The position numbers and the translations under genes are program-made. This document shows, piece by piece, positions 13,759 to 23,739 of a stretch of 64,000 bases of DNA (position 1 is the first letter of the stretch; each line of letters starts with the position of its first letter). The DNA comes from Sisyra terminalis. Its lineage: Eukaryota; Arthropoda; Insecta; Neuroptera; Sisyridae. The notes below the pieces were generated by a model. It had not been told where the DNA came from. It saw only the letters and a program-made list of their open reading frames with translations, and did not search any database. Where the stretch lies: NCBI GenBank assembly GCA_958496175.1, contig OY292275.1, positions 52,095,701-52,159,700 on the forward strand, in the 5' to 3' direction.

Positions 13759-14037
13759 AGTTACGTTCAAATATTTTTACAAGGTTATAACTAGTTTACT
13801 GTTTAAATTGGCTAAAAATTAATAATAAATTCTGAAATACCACTAAATCTCATATACTATTTAATTATACTTTAGTCTAGTCAAAGCAATATTACTGCTG
13901 GAAACCGAAAAGAATAATAATTAACAATTTAACTTTCGTAAAAATATCGAGGTGCCGTCGTAAACTTCCTATCTGAGATGTAACTTAATTGCCAGGGTGG
14001 CTTCGAAATGCTTCTTACACTTCCTCATCCTTACCAG

Positions 14038-15603
14038 CAGTGGCGTGCATTACATATAGACAAAAAGACACTGCCTACCCTACATAATTCAGATAAACAT
14101 TTATAATCTTGTTCTGATATATCTAATTTTATTTTATTTCCTATCAAATATCAATAAACAAAAAATCTTAACGGATATCATCTATACAGTATACAGATTA
14201 TGCCAGCTCATTCGTTCGTTCAATTTCAAGTAAGCGACTGGTAATATTTGCAGTACGATACACTAGCGCTACTGAGACCAGCAGCGGGAAAGACACAAAC
14301 TATTCGTGCCTAAATATTTATGTGTTCACTCATAGCTATATATGTGTCAGTGTGTGCGTTCGTATAAAAACAATAATACAAATATAAAATTCCACACATA
14401 CGCACGCACACAACCTCATAGAAAGATACTGTCTTCTTATAACACGACAAATTACGATAATTACCGAGATAGTATCGTTTCTTATTCATTACCAAAGTAT
14501 GAATTTGATGATCTCAATAATCGATTTAACGATCAGTAATCTACGTACATTGTTACTATTTAATTCTAATAAATTTTAATAATGTATTATCTATTATCTG
14601 TATTATTTAATACCGACGATTATATTGTATTTCTTTAATAAAGTTTACAAAATGGGTCTATCTATAGATATTTGTGATTAAAAATACCAACATCATTATT
14701 TACCCTATAGCGATTAGCCAACAAAATTTTAAAGTGTGAATTTTTCGAATTTTTTTTTTGCCAATCGATGGAAAATCGTTCGTAGAGGTTTGTGCAAGAA
14801 ACCGTTTCGTTTGTGATAAAATAGTTTATCGGTAATTAAATACATAAGATAAATTAATAAATTAGTCATTGATATAGTAAAATGTTAAGAAAATATGGTT
14901 CAAAGCAACATACAATAACAAAAATGAAAAAAAAATTAGGAAACGGTCGGTTAAAACTTAAACTAAAAAAAAGTTAAAGAAAAATATTTTCCGAATATCA
15001 AAAAACACTTAATGTTCTACATCGTATATACATTTTATCAAAACTTTTTTGTGAGAAAAGTTGATTTTTACAAACGATGAAAAAATTTGTAAGAAAAGCC
15101 TGTTTAATTATGTTTTGATTTTTCTTATTTTGTAAAATTTTGAGGAAAAAAAATTGATTTCATAACTGTCTTTTGTTTCCATTTTTAAGGGGGGGGATGA
15201 GGTTTTATTTAGTTTTCCGTAACTTTTTTTTTTAGTTTTACATTTAACCGACCGTTTCCAAAATTTTCCCGCATTTTTGTTATTGTATGTTGCTTTGAAC
15301 CATATTTTCTTAACATTTTACTATTTCAATGACTAATTAATTAATTTTTCTTAATTAATTTATTACCGCTAAACTATTTTGTCACAAACGAAACGGTTTC
15401 TTTCACATACCTCTACGAACGATTTCCCATCGATTGTCAAAAAAAAATTCGGGAAATTCTCACTTTAAAGTTTTGGTGGCTAATCGGTATAGGGTTCATT
15501 ATTTACTCACCATGACGACGAACTAAGCAGCATTTTTGATTATAATAAAGTAGCTTTTAAAAATTTCTGCCTACCCTGCCTGAAATCTCTGTGCACGCCA
15601 CTG
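14038..15603. mobile_element. hAT-like element, split by a foldback insertion
   Basis: The ends are CAGTGGCGTGCA and its exact complement TGCACGCCACTG. The flanks are CTTACCAG (14030-14037) and TTTACCAG (15604-15611), an 8-bp duplication with one mismatch. The first bases CAGTGGCGT are shared with the hAT element at 7928. The interior has no transposase. About half of the 1566 bp is a second, nested element (14702-15495); without it the hAT-like element would be about 760 bp, close to the 693-bp copy. Confidence 0.8.
14702..15495. mobile_element. Mutator-like foldback element nested in the hAT copy
   Basis: A left arm (14702 to about 14985) and right arm (about 15205 to 15495) form a long imperfect inverted repeat, starting ACCCTATAGCGATTAGCC and ending GGCTAATCGGTATAGGGT. 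Matching blocks inside include CGTTCGTAGAGGT, AACCGTTTCGTTTGTGA and AAATATGGTTCAAAGCAACA with their complements. It is flanked by an identical 9-bp duplication TCATTATTT (14693-14701 and 15496-15504), the size typical of Mutator-like elements. The loop of about 220 bp is AT-rich and non-coding. Confidence 0.82.
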
Positions 15604-15611
15604 TTTACCAG

Positions 15612-16167
15612 TATAGTTAAATTACATCTATATACCACTAGTATTGTAAATACTCATGGTGGACTTTTATACACGCGGGCCTTTAAGCCCCACTCTACCC
15701 TATATTGGTGTATCAATATCCTACGTAGTTAAAGCTCATAGAAATGCACATATTTAAATACTGCTACTTCTTTCCCTTTAATTTTTTTAAATTTGCGTTT
15801 AAATTGTATCCATTGCCATGAAAATTCTTTTCATTTATTAAGCCATGGTTCAGTTGAGATAATAAATGTAAATTGATTGCATCAATTTACATCACACGAA
15901 TTATTTTTTAATATTCATTGAATCTGAAAAATTATCTTGTAATATAGGGTTGTTCATAATTAGTGACTTTTACATTTTGAACGGAGTAAACTTTCTATTC
16001 AAAGAAAAATATTTTTCAATGTTAATGTTTTCTTTCTGCTATACTTCTCTTTATTCTTGAAATCATTTTCCATATTCATGTTATTATTAGCTATCATTTA
16101 TAGACTTCTATAGAAAATTTTGAATAATTTATTATGTGAAAACAACCTTATATTTATGATTTTTCAG
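15612..16167. other. AT-rich DNA before a predicted exon
   Basis: No gene seen. If the exon call at 16168 is right, the right-hand part is intron, ending in a short pyrimidine tract and TTTTTCAG. Confidence 0.35.
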
Positions 16168-16260
16168 ATCAATTGAATAGCACAGTAATTCAAACCGAGA
16201 ATGGGGTTCAAAGGGGTCTCGTAAGACGTATTTTAAAATCCATGTTGACCTTTAAAAAAG
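16168..16260 (+). CDS. candidate internal exon of an unrecognised gene
   Basis: A 93-bp block is preceded by an acceptor (ATTTTTCAG) and followed by a donor (G|GTAAGC). One frame is open throughout and reads QLNSTVIQTENGVQRGLVRR, then ILKSMLTFKKG. It ends one base into a codon (phase 1), exactly what the exon at 29043 needs: joining them gives an uninterrupted Gly codon and a continuous frame. The peptide is basic and hydrophilic. I do not recognise the family. Support is the splice signals, the phase match and base composition richer in GC than the surroundings; conservation cannot be tested here. A chance ORF between splice-like sites remains possible. Confidence 0.5.
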
Positions 16261-17880
16261 GTAAGCAATGTTATATTCAATTTATCTGTGTAGTTATCCT
16301 TTTTATTAAACTTAACGACCAAAAACTCTTTTTTCGGAGATATATATATCCACTTATAAAATTTAGTATTTTTAATTAATTAAAATATCCTTCAATAAAC
16401 CTTTTCAAAAAATATTTAAATGTAGTCATAAATCTTTCTATGTTCTTTTTACGAACCATAATCTTAACTGACAATTTTAATCCATTATAAAAACAAAATC
16501 GTTATGCATGCTGAGCTTTTAATATTTTATGCACTAAAAACAAATTTTAAGGTCTATTAATCTAGCTTTTGATTTAATATAAAACTTTTTCGTATAAGAT
16601 TGCGGGATTATCCGTGTGATTAATGAAAAATACGAAAACTAATAAAATAAAAACGCTGTCAACTGAAAATAATGAAATGAATATGGAACAGATTCTGGAT
16701 AGGAAAGCCTTTTATGTTTCAACAAATTATAAATTACTCCGTATTCTTTCTTTTGCGATATCTAAATTTCACAGAATTTATATTCATTAAAAAAGCCAAA
16801 TTAATTACCGGGAAGCGCAGATGTAGTTTTAAAAGCTTTTTTTCAGTACGTTATATTGAACGTTGAGCTGTTATATTTTTATAAAAGTTTTTCAATAGAT
16901 ACTTAATTATTGAAATAAATAAATGAATCGAAATTTTATGACAATATTATATATGACTGTTCAATAAATCAGTTTGAAAAGGCTGCTAATATATATCTAT
17001 TTTTTTTTTTGTATTTAGTTAGTAGTAGGAAATGATAAAACCTATATGTCCTACAAACTGTTACAAACTTTTTATTACAAAAGCAAAATCGATTCTTGTC
17101 TTTGCTTATAATTCAGCTATTTTAGCCACAAAACATTCAATCTACGAAAAAAATCATTATTTAAATATTGTATTAACGATATTTCAACTAATATTTTCGT
17201 CTAATGAGAAGAATGCAAGGTCTTGGGATCACGGGTAATTCAAATTTTGTAGGTTGATAAATTTAGTTTTCCTGTTGATGAAAATATATATTTATTGAGG
17301 ACATTACTCAGAAACTTTTTAGATATTTTCTTTTGAAGATTCCAATTCCTCCGATAAATTTAGTTTTGTTTTTTTGTTAATATTGTCTACTTTTTTGACG
17401 CGGTGACTCACTGTTTAGCTCACATTGTTATAGAGGGCCCCTAAAGTGTCTAATTGATATGACAGTTATTCGGTGACTGTCCCGGACCAGATATTTTTTT
17501 AACAATTAGATTTATATATAATGTTTAATAATTTTTTTTATACATCACTAGGTTAGATTGTCTTTTAATTTTTTTCTTTTCAATCTTCTATTTTGAATCA
17601 ATGGTTTAGATAAATAAATAAAATAAAATTTATTGGTCTTTTAATATATATACAAATACTTTGTTTACATTTTGTTTTTAATTTTAAGTGCGATGTACCT
17701 TGCATAAACCATCCAAGCAGCGTCTGTAGATCCTGATCTAGGATAAAGATTAGTTTACGATATTGTAGTTGTTTATTGTAGTTGGGGGAAAATAGATGGC
17801 AATTCTTAAAAAACCCCGAATATTATTTCTGATTTCAGTTTGTTATAAGACCATATGTCTTCTTCTTTTATGTTTGTATT
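16261..17880. other. AT-rich DNA, probable intron and LINE 3' flank
   Basis: No gene recognised. The open frame at 17032-17238 shows no family or codon signal. From about 17620 to 17930 the sequence is probably the 3' untranslated end of the minus-strand LINE that follows. Confidence 0.35.
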
Positions 17881-17931
17881 TTCTGTATTTGTGGAGAAGG
17901 TCATCGAGGATGTAGTCACTGATACTTCTAA

Positions 17932-18942
17932 CTATTTAGCTAGGGACACTTTTACAATTTGTGTAGAATTTCCGCAACAAAGTGGGAAGTCTAGCGGTAG
18001 TATCTTTAATTCCTCATGCTGATCGTGTACTCTGTATTTGGCTGGATAGTTTCCCAGCATTCTCAGTAATTTATTTTGGATTCTTTGTATTGTCAGATAC
18101 TTGGTTTTGCTTACTGAACTCCAAACTGGACAAGCATATGTAAGCACTGGTCTGAGTACTGTTTTATAAATTATTAATTTATTGTTGGTAGACAGCCTTA
18201 ATTGTCTGTTCAGCAATGGATATAAGGTGTTAGGGACCATTAATTTTATTTTTGTTAGTTTGATGTGTTCAGCAAAGTTGAGCCTGGAATTCAGTAGCTT
18301 CCCCAAGTATCTAACTGTTTTTGCCCATTCTATATCTTTCCCACTTATTAATACCTTTTTATACTTGTTGGGTCTTCTTCTAGTGAATAAGATAGCTTCG
18401 GTTTTATTATTATTGGCCTTTATTTTCCATTTTGTAAAAAAAAATATTATTCTTTTTAAGGCCTTGGTTAATCTGTTGGCCACTGTATCAGGTCTCCAGG
18501 AGGATGCAAAATTTGCTGTATCGGAAAGCAAAGTTTTTATTGGCTTAGAAGCTTCTTCCCTAACAAGAGAGTTTTCATGGTCTTCCGTGCTGGAGTACAG
18601 GTGAACATAGGCAGCCCTAATGTCATCTTGTACTCGTGTGATTTGTAAATCCTGATGTAGCACTGAACCTCTCACATAACATGGAGCGTTTGTTATTAAT
18701 CTTAAAATTCGATTTTGTAGCACTTTTATTTTTCGGATGTGTATTTTCACGGCCGTCCCCCATAGGTCACACGCGTGCGTCCATATAGGTCTTATTAACA
18801 TTTTATATATTAAAAGTTTCCTGCAATGGTTAAATGGTTTAATATGTACTAATAGTTGCTTCAGTTGTTTGACCTTTCTTCGCAATCTAGTGACCAACCC
18901 ATCAATGTGGTATTTCCACGTTAGTTTGGAATCCAGGCGCAT
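17932..18942 (-). pseudogene. 336-codon frame joining two jockey reverse transcriptase tails
   Basis: Residues 1-137 are one jockey C-terminal region: RLDSKLTWKYHIDGL, LIYKMLIRPIWTHACDLWG, QNRILRLITNAPCYVRG. From about residue 138 a second set begins at a catalytic-box-like SDTANFASSWRPDT (normally ADDTA) and then repeats the same order of motifs: TEAILFTRRR, VRYLGKLLNSRLNF, IIYKTVLRPVLTYACPVWS, QNKLLRMLGNYP. The same domain therefore occurs twice, with quite different sequences, in one unbroken frame. This indicates insertion of, or recombination with, a second related LINE at about 18525-18535. It is unlikely to be functional, since the upstream RT is broken. Confidence 0.8.
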
Positions 18943-19162
18943 CCTTAGATATCGAACTATTTGTTAAACGGGTAAAACGTCCTATTTAATTGAATTTGTC
19001 CTCTATAGTGCTCCTGTCCCAATGAAAACGGTACCACTGTAGATTTCAGGGGATTCATAATGACTCGCCATTCTTTGTACCATTCATTGTTTTTTTTCCA
19101 GGTTCTCCTGGATTCTTTCCTCAGTACACTGATAGGTATCCTTAAACACTAAATATGCCATG

Positions 19163-19596
19163 TTATGCAAATATGCCATATTGTACAGTCGTGTACTGTT
19201 GTGCTTGTGGCATATCATGTGCGTATATCAAATATAGATATGGCCCCAAAACACTACCTTGTGGTATACTTGCCATTATATTTCTTAATACCGATACCAC
19301 TTCCCTGTATCTGACTGCATAAGTATGGCTCTTCAGATACGACTGGATTATTCTATAGTGCATATCAGGAAGATGTTCTTTGATTTTGAGTAACAGTCCG
19401 TTGTGCCAAACCTTGTCAAATGCTTTCTTCGTGTCCAAAAATACTCTGTTCCTTGGCAGACCTTTTTTGTTTCGTATGCATCCAATATTTTATCGATTAC
19501 CCTATGCAGTTGCATGGAGCAAGAGTGTAATTGTCTAAATCCATATTGATGTTCTGGAATTAGTTGATCCAGATATATGCGTAGTTTTGGTAGCAT
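19163..19596 (-). pseudogene. jockey reverse transcriptase catalytic region, frameshifted
   Basis: Two overlapping frames encode RT blocks: 19596-19348 carries LRIYLDQLIPEHQYGFRQLH and 19438-19163 carries DTKKAFDKVWHNGLLLKI, IPQGSVLGPYLYLIY and a truncated catalytic box. A frameshift near 19440 separates them (EYFWTRRKHL versus the expected VFLDTKKAFDKVW). The last frame stops immediately after YGIFA, where ADD is expected. Confidence 0.85.
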
Positions 19597-19740
19597 TAGA
19601 CGCTCGAATAGCTTTGAGATGGCAGGCAGCAGATTGATTGGTCGATAGCTGTGGGGATCATCATTTCTTTTATTTGGGTTTTTAATTAGTATTATCTGGG
19701 CATGCTTCCATGTGTGTGTTAATTTTAATAAATATTATCA

Positions 19741-20706
19741 TATACTTGGGCCAAAAAAATCGAATATTTTTTTTTGAAAAGTATATCGAAAATATTGTTC
19801 AAGGTGACAAAAAAAAAATATCGGGAAACTTTGAACCCTTAATATTAATTTTAAAAGGTCTATCATCTTTAAATTTGTGCTTTTATTTTTGCGTCAATGC
19901 TGTCAAACTATCAAGGTAAAAAATTCATCTGCACATATATTCATAGAAAATTAAATTTCCTACAAAAAACGTTTCTTTGGACATTTTTGCCAGACACGCC
20001 GTTTACGCACAATCAAGCTTTAAACATTGATATAATTTTTAGATTTATCTTCTTTATTTTGAAATTTTGTAACTAACAAACAAATAAATAAATATATAGA
20101 AATTAGCAACATATATTCTTGAAGGGAATTTATGGCTCTACAAAAAAGGTCGTATATCGTTTTTACATAAAATTACTTTTTCAAACGTTATTCACAATTA
20201 AAGTTGAAGGAAAAATTAAATTATTGTTTTTTTCGTTGTTGAACCAATTTTGAAAGAGTTATTTTATGTAAAAACGTTAAAAGACCTTTTTTGTAGACCA
20301 TTAAATTCCCTTTAAAAATCTATATTGTTAATTTCTATATACTTATTGGTTCGTTAGTTACAAAATTCCAAAATAAAGAAGATAAGTCTAAAAATTATAT
20401 CAATGTTTAAAGCTTGATTATTCAGAAACGGCAGGTCTGATGAAAATTTTCAAAGAAAAAATTTTTGGGGGGAATTCAATTTTCTATAAATATATGTGCA
20501 GATGTTTTTTTTTACCTTGATAGTTTGACAGCATTGACGCAAAAATGAAAGCACAAATTAAAAATCGAAATTAATGATGATAGACCTCTTAAAATTAATA
20601 TTAAGGGCTCAAACCTTCCCGATATTTTTATTTTGTCACCTTGAACAATATTTTCGATATACTTTTCAAAAAAAAAAAAATAGTTGATTTTTTTGGCCCA
20701 GTCTAA
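19741..20706. mobile_element. TAGACTG-tipped foldback element (type A), complete
   Basis: Two inverted arms of about 450 bp meet around 20225. The right end reads GGCCCAGTCTA; the left end is a decayed complement (TATACTTGGGCCAAAA). Shared blocks in both arms include CGAAAATATTGTTCAAGGTG, TGACAGCATTGACGC, TATATGTGCAGATG and GACCTTTTTTGTAGA. No coding capacity. A single right arm of the same family is at 28446-28889. Its tips and an internal CTTAATATTAA block link it to the type B elements at 52976 and 60775. The insertion site appears to be at a TA. Confidence 0.8.
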
Positions 20707-22180
20707 TACTTATATGAATAGTAATTACAAATAAAGCTCTTGTAATGTATCTAGTCATTGAAAGCATGTTTGCTCCAAATTGTGTAAACTCCATTATGTA
20801 TCTACAAATCGTCGGTTTTTGACAGCATAAGTCAAAAATTATCAATTTTGAAATATTTTATGTTATTATATTTGAGAAGGGTTTTTTTTTATCTGGCAGA
20901 GTATCGTATCGAAATTATAATTGGTTATCGCTAAATTCTCTATAAGAGAATCTTCTAGAAACTCTTTTTCTAGAATAGTGACAAATCTCTAATTGTTTAA
21001 CAATAGTGATGAAAGAAGTTTCCGTGATTTAATACAATAATGCCACATTTGGAACTAAGCTATTTACTGCTTTAAATTTTCAATAAAAAAATGTTTTCAA
21101 TAAAAAATGTTTTTCAATAAAAATATTATAGCCTTTCCGCTGAAATCAAATGTTGTCAAATGTTTTCCTAATTAAATAATTTATTTGTACTAGTCAATTA
21201 ATATGAAAAATTAAAAACTACGGTTTTCATGCCACTACGATTTGAAGGCTGAAGACGAATTCTTATACATCACTTATAAATAGAATGGAAAAAATTTTTT
21301 TCGGTATATTGCTTAATTCACGAGATATCGATGAAGTAGTGAGCATTGGCTAGTAAAATAAAATAAACTAATTTAGGTCATCAAATAAATATGTAAAACA
21401 CATATTTTCTGAATCGATAACTTCAAATAAATCAGATCTCATTTAAAAATTAATCTATCAAAATATCAAAACCAATTCTCCTCATCATTCACGCATTTAG
21501 ATAATTAAAAAAATAAATTAATAATTGATTGGGTTTCCCTATTTTTGAATGCACCAATTATTCCTCAATTTTATTTTCAGTAATGAATGTTTTTAATTGT
21601 TAATTAGATTGATAAATATAAATTGTTTTTTTTTTCGTCAGATAAAATTTACTATGCAATAACATAGATGCAAATGGTTACATCCAAATCATTTTAAATT
21701 CAAATACATGTTCATCCTAGAATTAAATCCGAAATTATAAGCTTTTCGAAGATTAGTTCTAATATCAAATGTCACTTAAGCATTTGTACTTGGGGAATCA
21801 AAAGCTTTTGTTGGACATTAACAGTAAATTTGTTATGCAACTAAAAGAGAACATATATATGAACTTTATCTGATGATAACATTTTGCTACAATTTGCGTT
21901 GTAAATCTAACAGACAATTAACATCATTCCTTCATTGAGGGGTGTGCATGTAAATTATTTCATTAGCATTCAATTATCTTTCTCAATAAGACACAGTAAA
22001 TGTTATATGGTTAATATGTACTAAACCTCTTAGTATTAAATTTCTCTTTTTACTGTATGTTGCATCGATAGCGAATTATTAATTAGATGTACTATATGTA
22101 ACATATAAAATATAGTCAACAATTATGTTGATACTTACACTGTACGTTAGGGTGATTTATAAATTTATCTATTATTATAA
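20707..22180. other. AT-rich DNA without recognised genes
   Basis: No gene or clear repeat recognised. If the upstream and downstream exons belong together this is intron. Confidence 0.35.
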
Positions 22181-22400
22181 AGAGGAAAGATTTGATTGTG
22201 TGTTTGCTTTGAATAGGCTCCGAAACTACTTGACCGATTTTAAAAATTCTTTCACTGTTGGGAAGCTACACTATTTTTGGTGAACATAGGCTATATTAAA
22301 TTTTCAAAAAAAATAGGAATCCGTGCTATAACTCCAATAATGTGTGAAAAAAACTACTAAAAAACTTTCTTACATCGCGTGAGCTGGTGATTTAATGCTT
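22181..22400 (+). repeat. fragment of a widespread insect interspersed repeat
   Basis: The stretch with AAAGAGGAAAGATTTG, GGCTCCGAAACTACTTGACC, TTTCACTGTTGGGAAGCTAC and ACATAGGCTATA matches, from memory, a short repeat family common in insect genomes, thought to be SINE or Helitron derived. The usual GC-rich 3' tail is missing here. Family assignment needs a repeat library. Confidence 0.5.
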
Positions 22401-22439
22401 AATGGTTAATGCTTAACCATAAACTGCACTTAATGTGCA

Positions 22440-22631
22440 TTGGAAGATGCTTGGGAAAATGAAATCGTATTTGTAGCTATCATTTTATCAGCTATTGGAC
22501 TTTCAAATAGTCCCAAAATTATAATTTTCAAAAGACTTAAAAACTATTGGACAAAAATCAATCCAGAAAATCTCAAGACTATTAGAAGTTGCGTTCAAAC
22601 TTTCGGGGCAGATTTAATTGATTATGCTTAG
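22440..22631 (+). other. unrecognised open frame of 63 codons
   Basis: An open frame reads EDAWENEIVFVAIILSAIGL and then a basic stretch (PKIIIFKRLKNYWTKI). It has a more protein-like composition than other short frames here, and could be the relic of a transposase or of an exon. There is no Kozak support or family match, so I would not call it a gene. Confidence 0.2.
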
Positions 22632-22639
22632 AATCTTAT

Positions 22640-23380
22640 ACAACAATTGTAACCATGTGACGATAACAAAGAACTCTTTCATTTATTTATTACATTTTAA
22701 AAAGGGGATTTCTAAAAATAATATCTCTTGTAAAGCTTCTGCTGAAATGCACCGTTCACTTTGGATGGGGAAAGCCATATATCGTCGGCTTTGAGTGTAA
22801 AACTGCTATAAACCCTTTTTGCCTAAAATATTTTTTGGTATCATTAAAAAGAAAATTAATATCACATGTACGACGATAAACAACATAATGGATATGAAAA
22901 TATAAAATATATATTTTAAGAAAACTTAATCCTGCTACTTTAAACCAGTTAAAATCTTAAAGTGAAAAGCTCCTATCTCCTTATTAATGCTCCCTATTGT
23001 ATTAAGATATTGTAGTCGCTACACGTGATCATTTCATGTATTTTATTATTCAAATAAGCAAAAAAGTGTTATTTCTAACAAAAATAGAATCAAAACAATC
23101 AAAAGCAAGTGTTAATTAATATTGAAATGATTTATTTTTGTGAACAGAGCTAAAATGGATTCGACAATGTCAATTTTGACTCTTTCTATTACAACAATAG
23201 TTGTGCATTTTTAATGAAGTATTGAAACAATTCATTATATTGATCAGTACATCAGTAAACTTGTCTTTACAACAACTTCTCCATTAATATTCGATAATGA
23301 AGAAGTACAAACTTGAATTTAAGCTTGGTTCCATAGGACACGGGTACGGATAGCAATATATCGGAAAAATTACCGATAAA
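22640..23380. other. AT-rich DNA without recognised genes
   Basis: Nothing recognised. Confidence 0.35.
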
Positions 23381-23399
23381 ATCTACAAATCGAAAAAAA

Positions 23400-23735
23400 A
23401 AACGAGTGATAGGAAAGAAATTTGAGTGGTTTGTGATACAAAAAACTTTAGGATCAAAGAAAGACGTATTATGGACGAAAATAATTATGAAAGTCTTAAA
23501 AGCTCCATGTTACGGAAGAGTGCAAATTTAAGAATACAAAATTTCGGAAATGCATTTTTGTATTGAAACAATACAACAAAAGATTTTTCAAAATTTTTGG
23601 AAACTGAAATGAGAACAAAAAAAAATTTGTCCGTAATTTGGTAATCTGTTTTCCAACTGAGAGAAAAACTACACCGCAAAGTGAATCAAGAAGGGTTCAA
23701 AGTTCATATTACTACTGAAAAGTTGATGATTCACT
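23400..23735 (+). pseudogene. Tc1-like transposase relic
   Basis: Conceptual translation with frameshifts gives RRIMDENNYESLKSSML, LRIQNFGNAFLY and then LHRKVNQEGF. The order is that of the Tc1 transposase C-terminal half (GIMDxxxYxxIL...ML, the FxFQQDNDPKH block, and the LKRKV segment before the C-terminus). The DND catalytic block itself is eroded and stops are present. No terminal repeats were found, so only a fragment survives. Confidence 0.5.
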
Positions 23736-23739
23736 GATA

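Larger units (their letters stand above)
8629..14029. other. AT-rich DNA with weak relics
   Basis: No host gene recognised. 8640-8780 holds imperfect trinucleotide-like runs (AATAGCAATA types). A short frame near 11038-11110 resembles a hAT C-terminus. 11560-11660 has several ACCGGTAT-like motifs. A perfect 15-bp inverted repeat, GGGGTAAAAAGGTCC (13388-13402) and its complement (13744-13758), brackets about 340 bp containing an open frame at 13619-13822 that I do not recognise. Confidence 0.35.
17932..19718 (-). mobile_element. jockey-clade LINE, 5'-truncated and chimeric
   Basis: On the minus strand a jockey-type reverse transcriptase begins at about 19718 (HAQIILIKNPNKRND, SYRPINLLPAISKLFERL), continues through QYGFRQLHSC, AFDKVWHNGLLLKI and IPQGSVLGPYLYLIY, and reaches a damaged catalytic box (YGIFA then stop). 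Stops and frameshifts follow until an open frame at 18942-17932. The element is inactive. It lies within the presumed long intron of the unrecognised gene, on the opposite strand, and a foldback element starts about 20 bp beyond its upstream end. Confidence 0.85.

Noticed and set aside
13155..15710. Possible inverted pair (GGGTATAGAGTGGAGTTTAA and an imperfect complement near 15700) enclosing 2.5 kb.
   Set aside because: Match is only about 20 of 26 with no duplication; likely coincidental.
18182..18967. Plus-strand frames of 140 and 76 codons over the LINE.
   Set aside because: They are the reverse strand of the well-supported minus-strand jockey frame.
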